Source: Terriglobia bacterium (GTDB lineage: Bacteria; Acidobacteriota; Terriglobia; Terriglobales; Acidobacteriaceae). From it: 33,958 nucleotides of DNA. Location of the stretch: positions 1 to 33,958 of the forward strand of contig JAIQFH010000094.1 in NCBI GenBank assembly GCA_020073385.1, written 5' to 3'. Position numbers and translations under genes: made by a program. Shown here piece after piece: positions 1-9,901 of the stretch (positions are counted from its first letter, which is position 1; every line of letters starts with the position of its first letter). The notes below the pieces were generated by a model. That model was not told where the DNA came from, made no database searches, and worked only from the letters and a program-made list of their open reading frames with translations.

Positions 1-674
1 GGCGACGCTGCTGTATCCGTGGCTGCAAGCATTGCATCCCGGGCGCGTGAGTAGTCGTACCAACGGCGGTGCGATTCCAAGTCCATGGGACTAAGCTTCC
101 AGCGCTTGGATGGATCTTTAATACGCGCGAGGAAGCGCTTGTGCTGTTCCTTTTTCGATACTTCGAGCCAGTACTTCAGCAGGATGATGCCCTGGCTGAC
201 CAGAAATCCCTCAAACGTTGGACAGTCCCTGAGAAACTGCCTGTGCTCTTCCTTCGTACAAAAGCCCATCACGTACTCAACAGCGGCGCGGTTATACCAG
301 CTCCGGTCGAAGATGACGATTTCACCTCCGGCGGGCAGTCGTTCAATGTAGCGCTGGGCATGGAGCTGCGTCTTCTGCCTCTCGGTCGGCGCGGGGAGGG
401 CGACCACGCGAAAGATGCGCGGGCTGACACGCTCCATGATGCGCTTGATCATCCCGCCTTTGCCGGCAGCGTCTCGTCCTTCGAAAATGATAACAATGCG
501 GGCGTCGGTCGTCTTGACCCAGTCCTGGAGCTTCACCAGCTCAACTTGTAGCTTGAAAATCGCGGCTTCGTACTCTTTTTTGCCGATTTTCGGTTGGCCG
601 TTGACGCCGGGACTTCGTGTGTTGCCGTCCAGCCCTGATTTTTGTTTCTTCTTGTTCTTGGATTTTTTGCTCAT
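1..674 (-). CDS. ppk2: Polyphosphate kinase 2 family protein (PPK2), 3' end outside window
   Basis: PPK2 enzymes transfer phosphate between polyphosphate and nucleotides in the cytoplasm. Read on the minus strand from an ATG at 674, 224 codons stay open to the window edge, so the C-terminus is missing. A Lys-rich start is followed by a Walker-A-like loop (FEGRDAAGKGG), then IKRIMERVSPR and FRVVALPAPTERQ, then a Walker-B/lid region (IVIFDRSWYNRA, VEYVMGF) and LLKYWLEVSKKEQ, in the order expected for PPK2. A GAGGAG lies 13 nt upstream of the ATG, slightly far for a ribosome site. ADP- versus AMP- or GDP-specific type cannot be told by eye. It is transcribed in the same direction as the next gene. 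Confidence 0.93.
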   Translation of the reverse strand, partial: MSKKSKNKKKQKSGLDGNTRSPGVNGQPKIGKKEYEAAIFKLQVELVKLQDWVKTTDARIVIIFEGRDAAGKGGMIKRIMERVSPRIFRVVALPAPTERQKTQLHAQRYIERLPAGGEIVIFDRSWYNRAAVEYVMGFCTKEEHRQFLRDCPTFEGFLVSQGIILLKYWLEVSKKEQHKRFLARIKDPSKRWKLSPMDLESHRRWYDYSRARDAMLAATDTAAS

Positions 675-912
675 CGTTCTTTCGGGTCTCCTCGGTGTCG
701 GGCGCCTGTTTAGAGGCCAGCCTGTATTCCTGCGGGCTGGAGTACGGCGGCGTCACCAGCGTTTGTGATCCTGGGTCTTCAGAAGGCAATATGTGGGCCA
801 CTCTGCACGCCTTCGAGCACAACAACTTAGGAGGAATGACGCTTATTCCCGGGCCCAGATACGGGCAGACACTGCTTCCGATATGGGCTGCGCCAAATAT
901 GCCAATTTCAAA

Positions 913-2673
913 CTACGGCAGCGGCCTTGCCGACAGAGTCACCACGGTATAGTGCAGGATCCTCCTCAGGGTGAACTCGCAGACGTTCCCGTGCAGAGAG
1001 AGGCCATCGAACTGAGGCTCGGCCGCATCCGGTGAAAGGACGTTTACCTCCCAGTGGCTGAGGTCCTGGACGAGCCCGCGCAGATCCAGTCGGACTTTCA
1101 CGTTCTCTGCCGGAGCCTGGTGATCGTAGTTGAGCAAGTGAAGAACAAAAGTTCGACCGTCGGGTTTCCGAGTCAACTGGCCCAGCACGTAGCCGCGCGG
1201 CTCCAGGCTGAGGCGAGGCCCTTCGGCCGCGGCTTCGGCGCGTGCCACGATTCCCGACCTGGACTTTCCGGCGCTGATGATGACGCCCCCGCCGGCGGTG
1301 AACGTATCCAACCGAGCCTTTTGCTGGTTGCTGAGCTTGGGTAGGTCAGCCGGCATCACTAGCACCTTGAACCGGTCCAGCGGGACTCCTTTGTCCAGGT
1401 GCGGGAGTACTTTGGTCTCGAAGAAGACACTCTGCTTGAGGAATTCGTTGGCCAGGGGGTTCTGCGGCTCAGCGGAGATCAAGGCGATCCGCGCCACCGG
1501 CACCGCCTGGTGATAGAGCTCTCGATGCTCGACCATGAAATGGTTGTATTGAGCGATGGCCGTCCAGGCTTCCTGAGCCTCCGGCTCGCCGTTGATCAGC
1601 GCTGAGAGGAATCGGCCCTCGATGTTGCGCGAGGTGGCAGCGCCAAAAGCATAGGCCTCGGCGATGGAAAGCTTCTGCTCGGCCGGGCCGGGGATGCAGC
1701 GTTCGCGCGGGCCGCAGTGGTAAAGGTCGTTCTCATACATCAGGGGCTGCCAAAGCTGCTTCTCTCCGCTCAGAAATTTGATATTGCGCACGTTGTCGAC
1801 CTGCCAATGACCGTCCCACACACCTGGAGTGTCCTTGCCATCCTCCTCCCAGATCACTTCGTTGATGTCATTCATCGCAAACCGATCCGGCGAAATGTGG
1901 ACATTCGCATAAACCATGGCCTTGGGCCGGCCGGTCTCGCGCGCCTTCCGCGCCGCCATCCGCTGGGTGTCGTCGAGTAACTGGGACAGGCCTTCGTTGT
2001 AACCGATCATGTTGTCCCAAACGATCGCGTCCACTCCCGCATCCACCGCCAACTCCGCCTTCTTCAAGAGATAGGCGCGCCATCCGGGCCTGCGCGCATC
2101 GGCCAGACGGCGGTCCCAGGAAATCTGTAGATCGGTTTTCGTCGGGCCGGCATAGAACATAGGGATGCGATGCATCCATAGACCGTATTCCTTCGTCTCC
2201 GGGTCATCGCGGTAGGCGCTCGTGCGGAACATGTTGGAAGCTGACAGGTAAGCCGAGACGTGGATGCCGTTCTCATGGCAGCGCGCGATGACCTTTTTCA
2301 GATTCTCCCGGTTCTCGTACTCGTCCTTAAGCGACCAGCCGCTGCTCCAAGTGACCCAGATCCAGGTGAAATCCGCCTGCTTGAGCAACCCGAGCATTTG
2401 CTCGAAATCGCGGTCATAGATGTGGGTCAGTACGTCCTTCTCTTCTCCGCTGAACTTGCGACCCCACCAGGTCCGCTCGGCCTTCCAGCTCTCGATTTGT
2501 CCGCCATCCAGGCGGATGAAACGAAAATTCCCCTGCTCCGCCCACGGCGGCACGTCCTCCGGCTTGGCGCGAAAAAGTTTCGTTGCCGGCTGAAAATGGG
2601 CAGCGCAGAGCAGCAGGGACGCGGCGACCAAACCAATTAGTGCAATGCTTTCCCCTATTCGGATACGCTGCAT
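913..2673 (-). CDS. Secreted glycoside-hydrolase-like TIM-barrel protein with a trimerisation-like domain
   Basis: A 586-residue protein from the ATG at 2673. This start is preferred over the open frame reaching 2739 because an AGGAAGAGG ribosome site sits just upstream and the new N-terminus is a signal peptide (MQRIRIGES, then a hydrophobic run ending CAAHF). The first two thirds look like a (beta/alpha)8 glycosidase-type barrel: FTWIWVTWSSGWSLKDEY, a GIHVSAYLSASNMF strand, then GVDAIVWDNMIGYNEG, where an acidic residue at a strand end could be catalytic. The last third (VARIALISAEPQNPLAN, FKVLVMPADLPKLS, GGGVIISAGKS) resembles the beta-galactosidase trimerisation fold and is followed by a beta domain. 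Substrate is unknown; the protein probably acts outside the cytoplasmic membrane. Assignment to one GH family needs a profile search. Confidence 0.75.
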   Translation of the reverse strand: MQRIRIGESIALIGLVAASLLLCAAHFQPATKLFRAKPEDVPPWAEQGNFRFIRLDGGQIESWKAERTWWGRKFSGEEKDVLTHIYDRDFEQMLGLLKQADFTWIWVTWSSGWSLKDEYENRENLKKVIARCHENGIHVSAYLSASNMFRTSAYRDDPETKEYGLWMHRIPMFYAGPTKTDLQISWDRRLADARRPGWRAYLLKKAELAVDAGVDAIVWDNMIGYNEGLSQLLDDTQRMAARKARETGRPKAMVYANVHISPDRFAMNDINEVIWEEDGKDTPGVWDGHWQVDNVRNIKFLSGEKQLWQPLMYENDLYHCGPRERCIPGPAEQKLSIAEAYAFGAATSRNIEGRFLSALINGEPEAQEAWTAIAQYNHFMVEHRELYHQAVPVARIALISAEPQNPLANEFLKQSVFFETKVLPHLDKGVPLDRFKVLVMPADLPKLSNQQKARLDTFTAGGGVIISAGKSRSGIVARAEAAAEGPRLSLEPRGYVLGQLTRKPDGRTFVLHLLNYDHQAPAENVKVRLDLRGLVQDLSHWEVNVLSPDAAEPQFDGLSLHGNVCEFTLRRILHYTVVTLSARPLP

Positions 2674-2775
2674 GGTCCTCTTCCTACGAAACAACCAAGA
2701 TCCCACTATGAGCGGGGAGCAAGTTCTCGCATTTCTCAATCAAGAGGGACCCGCGTTCGAACTTGACTGCGAGAC

Positions 2776-2995
2776 TCAGTTCTGAGGCAGAGCGATCAGG
2801 CTGCGTGTTTTCGGAATCGTCACGCCCTGTTGCAGAGTGAAATCCAGTAAGGTCTCGATCGGGGATCTTTACCTGGTCACGCTTCGTGATAATTCCCGAG
2901 CCAACTCCTACTCCTGCTCCTGTTCCTGCCCCGATGGCCGTCCCTTTCCCTCCCCTGCAAGCGCACCAATGATGCTTCCACCTTTCCTTGTTGGC
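2776..2995 (-). pseudogene. Frameshifted relic of a glycine-zipper protein
   Basis: The 260-base gap between the phosphorylase stop and the hydrolase gene holds pieces of one protein in different minus-strand frames: KGGSIIGALAG, then GKGTAIGAGTGAGVGVGSG followed by ITKRDQVKIP, then ETLLDFTLQQGVTIPKTRS ending IALPQN and a TGA at 2776-2778. Joined, they read like a small membrane-associated glycine-zipper protein with a 'KGDQVKIP.ET.L.F.L' tail, a type I recall from Acidobacteria. At least two indels separate the pieces, near 2960 and near 2863. No intact start is visible. The Gly/Ala stretch is encoded by an imperfect GGAGCA-type repeat at about 2905-2936. Confidence 0.6.
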
Positions 2996-2999
2996 GGGT

Positions 3000-3979
3000 C
3001 TACTTTTGCGTTGTCTCTGGGATTGGGCATGGCTGTACATGCCAGATTTCTGCCGCGTATTCAGCGATGGTGCGGTCGCTGGAGAACTTCCCCGAGCCTG
3101 CCACATTCAAGATGGCCCTGCGCGTCCACTCGTCGGAATTGGCATATAACGCGTTCAGCTGCGCGTCTGCCGTGAGGTATGACTTCAGATCCGCCAAGTG
3201 CATGTAGTGGTCGCCCTGCTTCAGCAACATGTCCCGCAACGGCTCGAAGACACCTCGCTCATCGCAGCTGAAATAATCCGAGAAAATCAAATCCAGGGCT
3301 TGGCGGGTCTCCGGATCGTTTTCGTAGTGCCAGCGCGGGTTGTACCAGCCGCGACTGCCAATCACCTGCTCAGCCGTCAAACCGAAGAGGGAAAAGTTTT
3401 CCTCGCCCGCCTCTGCCGCCATCTCAATCGTCGCGCCGTCGCGTGTACCGATCGTCAGTGCGCCGTTCATCATGAATTTCATGTTGCTTGTGCCGCTGGC
3501 TTCGTAGCCGGCCGTCGAGATCTGATTGGAGATGTCACTGGCGGGGATCAGATGCTCCGCAAGCGAGACGCAATAGTCGGGCAGGAATACGACCTTCAGC
3601 CGCCCGCGCACTGCGGGGTCGCCGTCGATGGTCGCAGCCAGATTGTTAATGAACTTGATGATCACCTTGGCGAGCCGGTAGGCAGGCGCGGCCTTGCCGG
3701 CGAAAAAGAACGTACGTGGGTACATGTCGAGCCCGGGAGATTGCCGCAGCCGGTTGTAGAGCACTACGATCCTGAGTGCATTCAGGAACTGACGTTTGTA
3801 CTCGTGGATGCGTTTGACCTGGCAATCGAAGATCGACTCCGGATCAACGGTGTGCCCTGTGGACCAGCGGAGCCAATCACAGAATTGTCGCTTGGCATTT
3901 CGCTTGGCTCTGCGGAAGTCATCACGGAAGCCTTTGTCCTCGGTGAATGCTTTGAGCTTGCTTATTGAGCATTGCATAT
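3000..3979 (-). pseudogene. glgP: Glycogen/maltodextrin phosphorylase, C-terminal part only (5' end lost at the IS630 element)
   Basis: Glycogen phosphorylase releases glucose-1-phosphate from alpha-1,4-glucans using pyridoxal phosphate. About 320 residues remain, starting near SISKLKAFTEDKGFRDDF. They include IFDCQVKRIHEYKRQFLNAL, a KVVFLPDYCVSLAEHLIPA segment and the PLP-lysine motif EASGTSNMKFMMNGALTIGT, and end at the TAG at 3000. The family is about 800 residues long, so the N-terminal domain and part of the nucleotide-binding core are missing. The break lies where the IS630 element begins, and the missing part is not found beyond it. The remaining frame could initiate at an internal ATG, but a working enzyme is unlikely. 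Confidence 0.9.
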
Positions 3980-3989
3980 TATAGTTACA
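3980..3989 (+). repeat. IS630 left terminal inverted repeat with TA target
   Basis: TATAGTTACA here matches the minus strand of 5030-5039 (TATAGTGACA) at 9 of 10 positions. The outer TA is read as the target duplication. Confidence 0.75.
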
Positions 3990-5000
3990 ACGGAAACAGT
4001 TCCGCCTGTCGCCAGAAGGCAATGACGAGCGTGGGCCGCTTCCGCATCCGGCGCAGAGCCTTGCGGGCATAGTGGCTTAACTGGCCAAAGTTCTGCGGGC
4101 ACAAGTTCGGCAGTTCGTGTTGCTTCCAGTGCGACCACAGGTACTCGACCGGATTCAGATCCGGCGCATAGCCGGGAAGAAACTCCACCCACAATCGCCC
4201 GCGCTGCTGGCGGATGAACTCCCAGGTCACGCGGCTGCGATGACCGGTCAATCCGTCCCAGACGATCAGCAGCTTGCCGGGAATGTGGCGCAGCAGGTGC
4301 GCGAGGAACTCGATGACCTGCGGGCTGCGAATGGTCCCGGGAAAAAGCCGGAAGTAGAAATTCCACCACGTCACCCCCGCCATGGCCGATAGCGTCTTCC
4401 AGTTGAAGTGATATTGCAGCACCGGCGTTTGTCCGCGCGGCGCCCACGTACGGCAGCGGTGCGGGCGCTCGCTCAATCCGCTTTCGTCGATGAAGACGAT
4501 GGTGCGGCCTTCTTTTTGGGCTTTTTTTTAATCTCCGGCCAGCGGTGCTGCTTCCATTGCCGGATCTTATCTTCATCGCGCTCCAGCGCACGTCCTACCG
4601 GACGCTGGCAACTCCATCCCAGTTGCCGCAGAATGCGCCAGGCTTGCGAGGGGTGATACTTCACCCCGCATTCCTGTTCGATCAGGTGGGCCACGCGCCA
4701 CGAAGTCCACAAACTGGTTTCGTAACCCAGCACCTGCGGGCCGCGTTTCAACCCACGCTCGATACGCCGCAGATCTTCGGGGCGTAAGCGGGCACGGCGC
4801 CCAGCGTGCCCGGCTTTCTTTAGCGCTCGCACTCCGCCTTGCTTCAACTGTGCGGCCCACCGACTCACCGACTGCCGATGCACTCCCACCTGTCTCGCCA
4901 CTTCGGCCGGATGTACTCCTTGCCGCAACAGCCGAGCCCCCAACAACCGCCGCTCCTCCAACTTCTCAAAGTCTCGCCGTACTCCCGCCGGATTTCCCAT
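3985..5000 (-). CDS. IS630-family transposase made by -1 programmed frameshift
   Basis: The first frame (5000 down to 4473, 175 codons) encodes the helix-turn-helix half: VHPAEVARQVGVHRQSVSRW, then KRGPQVLGYETSLWTSWRVA. The second frame (4476 down to 3985, extended upstream by the shift) encodes the DDE nuclease half. On the minus strand eight A residues followed by G allow a -1 slip, after which the frame reads GRTIVFIDESGLSERPHRC. The acidic residues are then D in FIDES, D in LLIVWDGLTGH and E in YAPDLNPVEYLW. The fused product would be about 338 residues, a normal IS630 length. The stop TAA lies inside the left inverted repeat. Confidence 0.92.
4522..4529 (-). promoter_or_regulatory. A8 slippery site for -1 ribosomal frameshifting
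   Basis: Eight consecutive A residues on the minus strand (T on the plus strand) are followed by G, giving A_AAA_AAA_G. Frame 0 decodes Lys-Lys-Lys-Pro and stops after the first half of the transposase. Slipping back one base enters the frame encoding FIDES, the first catalytic Asp. Such sites are known in several IS630 elements; use here is inferred from the fact that only the shifted product has all catalytic residues. Confidence 0.8.
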
Positions 5001-5029
5001 GACCGAACAGTAGCATAGGATTCCAAGAA

Positions 5030-5039
5030 TGTCACTATA
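5030..5039 (-). repeat. IS630 right terminal inverted repeat with TA target
   Basis: Partner of the repeat at 3980-3989, 9 of 10 bases identical in inverted orientation. It lies 30 bases upstream of the transposase ATG. Confidence 0.75.
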
Positions 5040-8000
5040 TTATTCAATTCTCAATAGGCAACCTGAACGCGCATTTCCTGATTCCGATTCGACACAAGCC
5101 TGGCCGGGGAACGACCTTCGACTACGACCTGACATACGACTCGTCAGTCTGGTACCCGGTTTCCAGTGGCGGGCACGTTTCGTGGCAACCCGTCAGTTCG
5201 TCTAGTCTCTCCGGTTGGGGTGGGCTTGGGCTTACAGGCTCGTCCTATATCGGATATTCGCAAAATAACACTTACGGCGGCCAATGTTATGACGGATCAC
5301 AGTGGGCTTACTGGACGATCTACGGTTATGGACCTTTTTATTACAGTGATGAGGTCGGAACACGACACTATTTCTCGGCTGGGTGGGGGTACATCCAAAA
5401 GAGCGGCTCTGGGCGTTGCGGTCCGAGCCCCGGGTATCAACCGAGCGCCAATACCCAGAATCAGCTTGCGGCCGATGGTTCGGGCTACACAATCACCGTT
5501 ACGCCCGTCTGCTGCGGAAACAATGCGTCACCTTATATTACTGACAAACAAGGGACACAGATCAATGCACCGGTACTTTCAAATCCTGTCCCGGAGACAA
5601 CAATTGACCGAAATGGAAACGAGATAAGCGTAACGAATGGAACCTGGACTGACACGCTCGGCCAAGGTGCTTTAGTCGTGAGCGGTGTCGCGCCAAGCAA
5701 TACCACCCTCAGTTACGCGCCTCCGGCTGGTGGGATGGCCTCATACGTTGTGAAATACGGTAGTTTTACAGTTCAGACGCAATTTCTGTGTTCGAATATC
5801 AGCGATTATGGGCCGACCACGCAGAATCTCGTCACGGAGATTGATCTGCCGGATTTCTCTCTGAATCCATCGTCTAAGTATACTTTCGCCTATGAACAGA
5901 CTCCTGGAAATCCCAACAATGTCACTGCGCGAATAGCAAGCATCACCCTACCCACAGGCGGCAGTATTTCATACACGTACACTGGCGCCAACGACGGGAT
6001 CAATTGCACCGACGGCAGCACGATGGGAATGACTCGAAAGTTGAGTACTGACGCCAATGCATGGCAGTACACGCGCTCGGGTTCTGGTACAGCTTGGACA
6101 ACGATCGTGCTCGATCCGAGTTCAAACCAAAGCGTGATCAACTTCGTGAGTACGACCTTTTCGTACAATAATTCTCCACTCTATATGGCTTACTACGAGA
6201 CGCAGCGACAGGTTTATCAAGGTGCAAGTACACTGCTTGCAACCACAACCCGTTGTTACAATGGCTACTACACAACTTGCTCTACGCCGACGACCTTTCA
6301 AGGGTCTATTGTACAGACAGATAGCTACGTTACCTTACCAAACGGAAATAGTGCGCTATCAGAAGTACTCTGGGATGGATATGGCCTAGCGACCTCAGAA
6401 AAAGACTACGACTATGGCGTCAACATGGGCAGTGCCCCACATACTCCAATTGTTCGTCAAATAAGTTCACCTACAGTGGTATTTGGAGGCTACGACGATG
6501 CGTATATCTTGATTGTAGCTTCAGACGGAGCAGGGAATACTCTTTCATCAACCAGTTTCTTTTACGACCAAACGACGCCTGCTACAACTGTTGGCACACC
6601 GCAGCACCAGTCGGGCAAGAACGCGGGTAATCTGACGACAATCGCGACCGTGGCGAACGGGGCAACTACTATATATCGGCAGTTCACTTACTACGATACC
6701 GGGATGTTGAAAACCGCTCTGAGTGCAAATACTTCTCAGTCAGCGACGTGCACTAGTAACCCTTCGATATGCACTCAGTATACCTACGGTTCCGGGTCAT
6801 GCGGAAACTCTTTTGTGACATCTCTGAGCGAACCGATGGGCCTGGCGCGATCAATGACCTACGATAGCAGTTGCTATGGTGGCGTAGAAACGTCTTTTCA
6901 GGACGAAAATGGCAAGATAGTTAACGTCGCCTATACCGATCCGTATTACTGGCGGCCTGCTTCGACCACGGATCCCCTCTTGCACACCACCAACTTCGCT
7001 TATAGTCCGACAACCACTGAGACCTATTTGAATTTCAACGGTACGGTTTCCACTTCCGATCTACTCACTACTTTCGATGCTCTCGGGCGGCGCGGCTTTT
7101 CGCAGAGAAGACAAGGGCAAAGGCCAGGGACACTAAATTTCGATTCCGTTCAGACGAGCTACGGTTGGACGACTACCGGCTCGGTGACGGGAGCTTTCAC
7201 CACGCAGACGATGCCTTATCAGGGGACGGCTGGCCAAGTCGCTCCCACCGGAACTCCAGGGACGACCGTGCAATACGATGCTTTGGGACGCACGGCCAAT
7301 GTCACTGATGGAGCTGGTGGTATGGTCGCCTACTCGTACACAAATAACGACGTGCTGCAATCCGTGAGCGGGACGCAAACGCTCAAGAAGCAATACGAAT
7401 ACGACGGCCTGGGTCGGCTGAGTTCAGTCTGCGAGATTTCCTCAACCTTGCCGGGGGTGACAAGTTGCGGACAAACGACAGCGGCCACAGGTTACTGGAC
7501 CCGGTACCAATACGATCCTGTGGGACACATGACCGGGGTATGTCAAAACACGACAGTTCAATTAGGCACAGACTGCGTTAACAACCCTTCCGCTGGACAG
7601 CAAACGCGGAAGTATGCGTACGACATGCTCAGCCGGTTGGTCTCGGAGACTAATCCGGAAACCGGAAAAAATGGGACAAGCGGGACTGTGAACTACACCT
7701 ACGATGCTGCCTGCGGCTCCATGGCGGCATCAGCAGGCGATCTCACGAAGCGAGTAGACAACGCGGGTAACATTACGTGCTATGGATACGACGCCTTACA
7801 CCGCATGAAGGATGTGGGCAACACCGGCCCAACGTGCCGGCACCTGCGGTACGACGCGCAGACTCCCCCGACCGGCGTCACCGTCACCAACACCCTCGCG
7901 CGTGTGGCTGAAGCATATACGGACAACTGCTCTTCGTCGAAGATCACAGACGAGTGGTTTGGCTACGATGCAGACGGCCAAGTCACCGATTTCTACGAAT

Positions 8001-9847
8001 CCACGCAGCACTCCGGAGGCTTCTATCATTCGGTGGCGACGTACTGGGCGAATGGAGCGCTCAACAGCCTGAGCGCCATGAATTCGAATTCCTCACTGAT
8101 CTTTCCGACAATCAATTACGGTGGCACTACCTCGTCGCCATTTCTTGATGGTGAGGGACGAGTCAAACAAGTGAAGGCCTCCTCCGGGACAAACCCGGTG
8201 ACTTCCGTGACCTATACCATGTCTGGGACTGCACAGCCGATTGGATCGTTGACCGGTGTTACTTATGGCTCGTCGGATATTGACAGTTTTACCTATTTCA
8301 CCACTAACGGCAGGCCGAAAACCTATAAGTTCAACATCAATGGCCTGACCGACACAGGGACCCTCACCTGGAACACGAACGGAACCCTAAGCAAGCTCGT
8401 AATCGCCGACAATCTATCCGGCTCGACTGATAGCCAAACCTGCAAATATACCTATGATGATTTGGGGCGGCTCGGCGGCAGGGATGCCAGCGGTTATAGT
8501 GTAAATTGCGGAAGTACATGGAGCCAGCTCTTTAGCTACGATCCCTTTGGGAACATCACGAAGTCCGGCTCCGGCTCTTTTGCTCCCAGCTACATCTTTC
8601 CCAATGGCGCCACCACGAACCAGCTTGTTTCTGTTCCGGGTCTGACGATCAACCATGATCTCAACGGAAACATGCTGAACGACAATCTCAGCAACTCCTA
8701 CACCTGGGACCCGAACTGGGGCAATCCGGCCAGCATCAACAGCACCAACCTGATTTATGATGCTCTAGGGCGGATGGTGGAACAGCAGAACGGATCGACG
8801 TACACACAGATGCTGTACAGCCAGATGGGCGAGACTGCGATCATGAACGCGCAAACATTGCAAAAGGCGTTCGTCAACCTGCCCGGCGGTGGGACGGCCA
8901 TCTACAATGCGTCCGGTCCGACCAATTATCGTCATGCGGACTGGCTGGGCAGTTCGCGCGTGACCTCGACTTCATCGCGCACGGTATCTTCCGATATGGC
9001 GTATGCTCCCTTCGGTGAGCTGTACGCGAAGAGCGGCAGCACGACCGATCCCTCTTTCACCGGCGAAAACTCCGACACGAATGGCGGACTGTATGATTTT
9101 ACGTTCCGCGAACTGAGCCCGTCTATGGGTCGCTGGGTCTCGCCTGATCCCGCGGGACTTGGTGCTGCGACCCTAATAGATCCGCAATCCTGGAACCGGT
9201 ACTCTTATGTCAAGAACAACCCCTTGAGTGCTGTCGACGCGGAGGGGTTGGACGATTGCTATTTCGAGGATGGAAATACATACCCGTGCTGGTCATATGA
9301 CGCCTCCTGGAACGGAGGACCGCCGCCTACAACTCCTTCGATGAACTCGCCATATTACATTCCCGATCCTAACGATCCTGGCCGCCAAGAATACATCACG
9401 ACTCCCTGCACTCCACCTTCTGGTGTTGTGAATGCGCCAACTAATTGTGGATATCAGGGCGGCGAAGGGATACAAGCAGCCGAGCAGTACTACGTTAAGA
9501 CTACGTACTTCGTACCCTGCGATTCCACTTGTTCAAATATTCCGGCGGTGCTCGTCCCGTACATTAAACCGGGCCCCGGTGGCATCACGGGAGCAAAGTG
9601 GTCGGCTTTTTTGGGCTCAATGGACATGCCCGATTTCATGAGCGTTACATTACCGCCGCTGCTTACTCAGCAATATGTCCAGTCCCTGAGTTGGGGAGCA
9701 GCAACCCAAACCCGTGTCCAGCAGAGTTGCTCTCAGGCTGCTGCGGCAACACAGCAATTTCTAAAAAACAATCCTGGCCTACCTCTGCCGCCGACCCTTT
9801 TGCAAGCTCTGGAGGTATGTGGTTCAGTCGCACTGCCGATAAGTTGA
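5040..9847 (+). pseudogene. YD-repeat/RHS protein, 5' end lost at the IS630 element
   Basis: The plus frame is open from 5003 to the TGA at 9845-9847, about 1600 residues, but has no ATG, GTG or TTG before a GTG at 5678. Residues from the junction (SIGNLNAHFLIPIRHKPGRG, then TTFDYDLTYDSSVWYP) match the region shortly after the leader of acidobacterial YD-repeat surface proteins, so the start and signal peptide are missing. Many YD repeats follow (for example YDALGRTANVTDGAG and YEYDGLGRLSS), then the RHS hallmark near the C-terminus (FRELSPSMGRWVSPDPAG, with YSYVKNNPLSAVD). After this comes a variable tail of about 200 residues rich in Pro, Cys and Thr that I do not recognise as a known toxin. 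Expression would need a start borrowed from the IS or the internal GTG, which would lose the signal peptide. Confidence 0.88.
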
Positions 9848-9901
9848 TATGCATACTGCTGGCCTCGTGAGTTATCGGTTTTTGTCTGTACTTGATTCGC
9901 T

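Larger units (their letters stand above)
3982..5037 (-). mobile_element. IS630-family insertion sequence, complete, about 1056 bp
   Basis: The element carries one transposase split over two frames and ends in short inverted repeats. The left end reads TAGTTACA and the right end, on the minus strand, TAGTGACA. Each end is bordered by the dinucleotide TA (3980-3981 and 5038-5039), the target duplication of IS630/Tc1-mariner elements. The flanks are two unrelated truncated genes in divergent orientation, so the element sits at a deletion or recombination junction rather than at a simple insertion. The transposase frame is otherwise undamaged, so the copy may be active. Confidence 0.9.

Noticed and set aside
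541..825. 94-codon minus-strand frame over the start of the PPK2 gene
   Set aside because: It overlaps the PPK2 N-terminus in another frame and shows no protein pattern; the PPK2 frame explains the sequence.
3198..3968. 256-codon plus-strand frame opposite the phosphorylase
   Set aside because: Antisense to the conserved phosphorylase C-terminus, including the PLP-lysine region; high G+C makes such open frames common.
5166..5627. 153-codon plus-strand frame
   Set aside because: The overlapping RHS frame is continuous here and matches the family; this one is an out-of-frame shadow.
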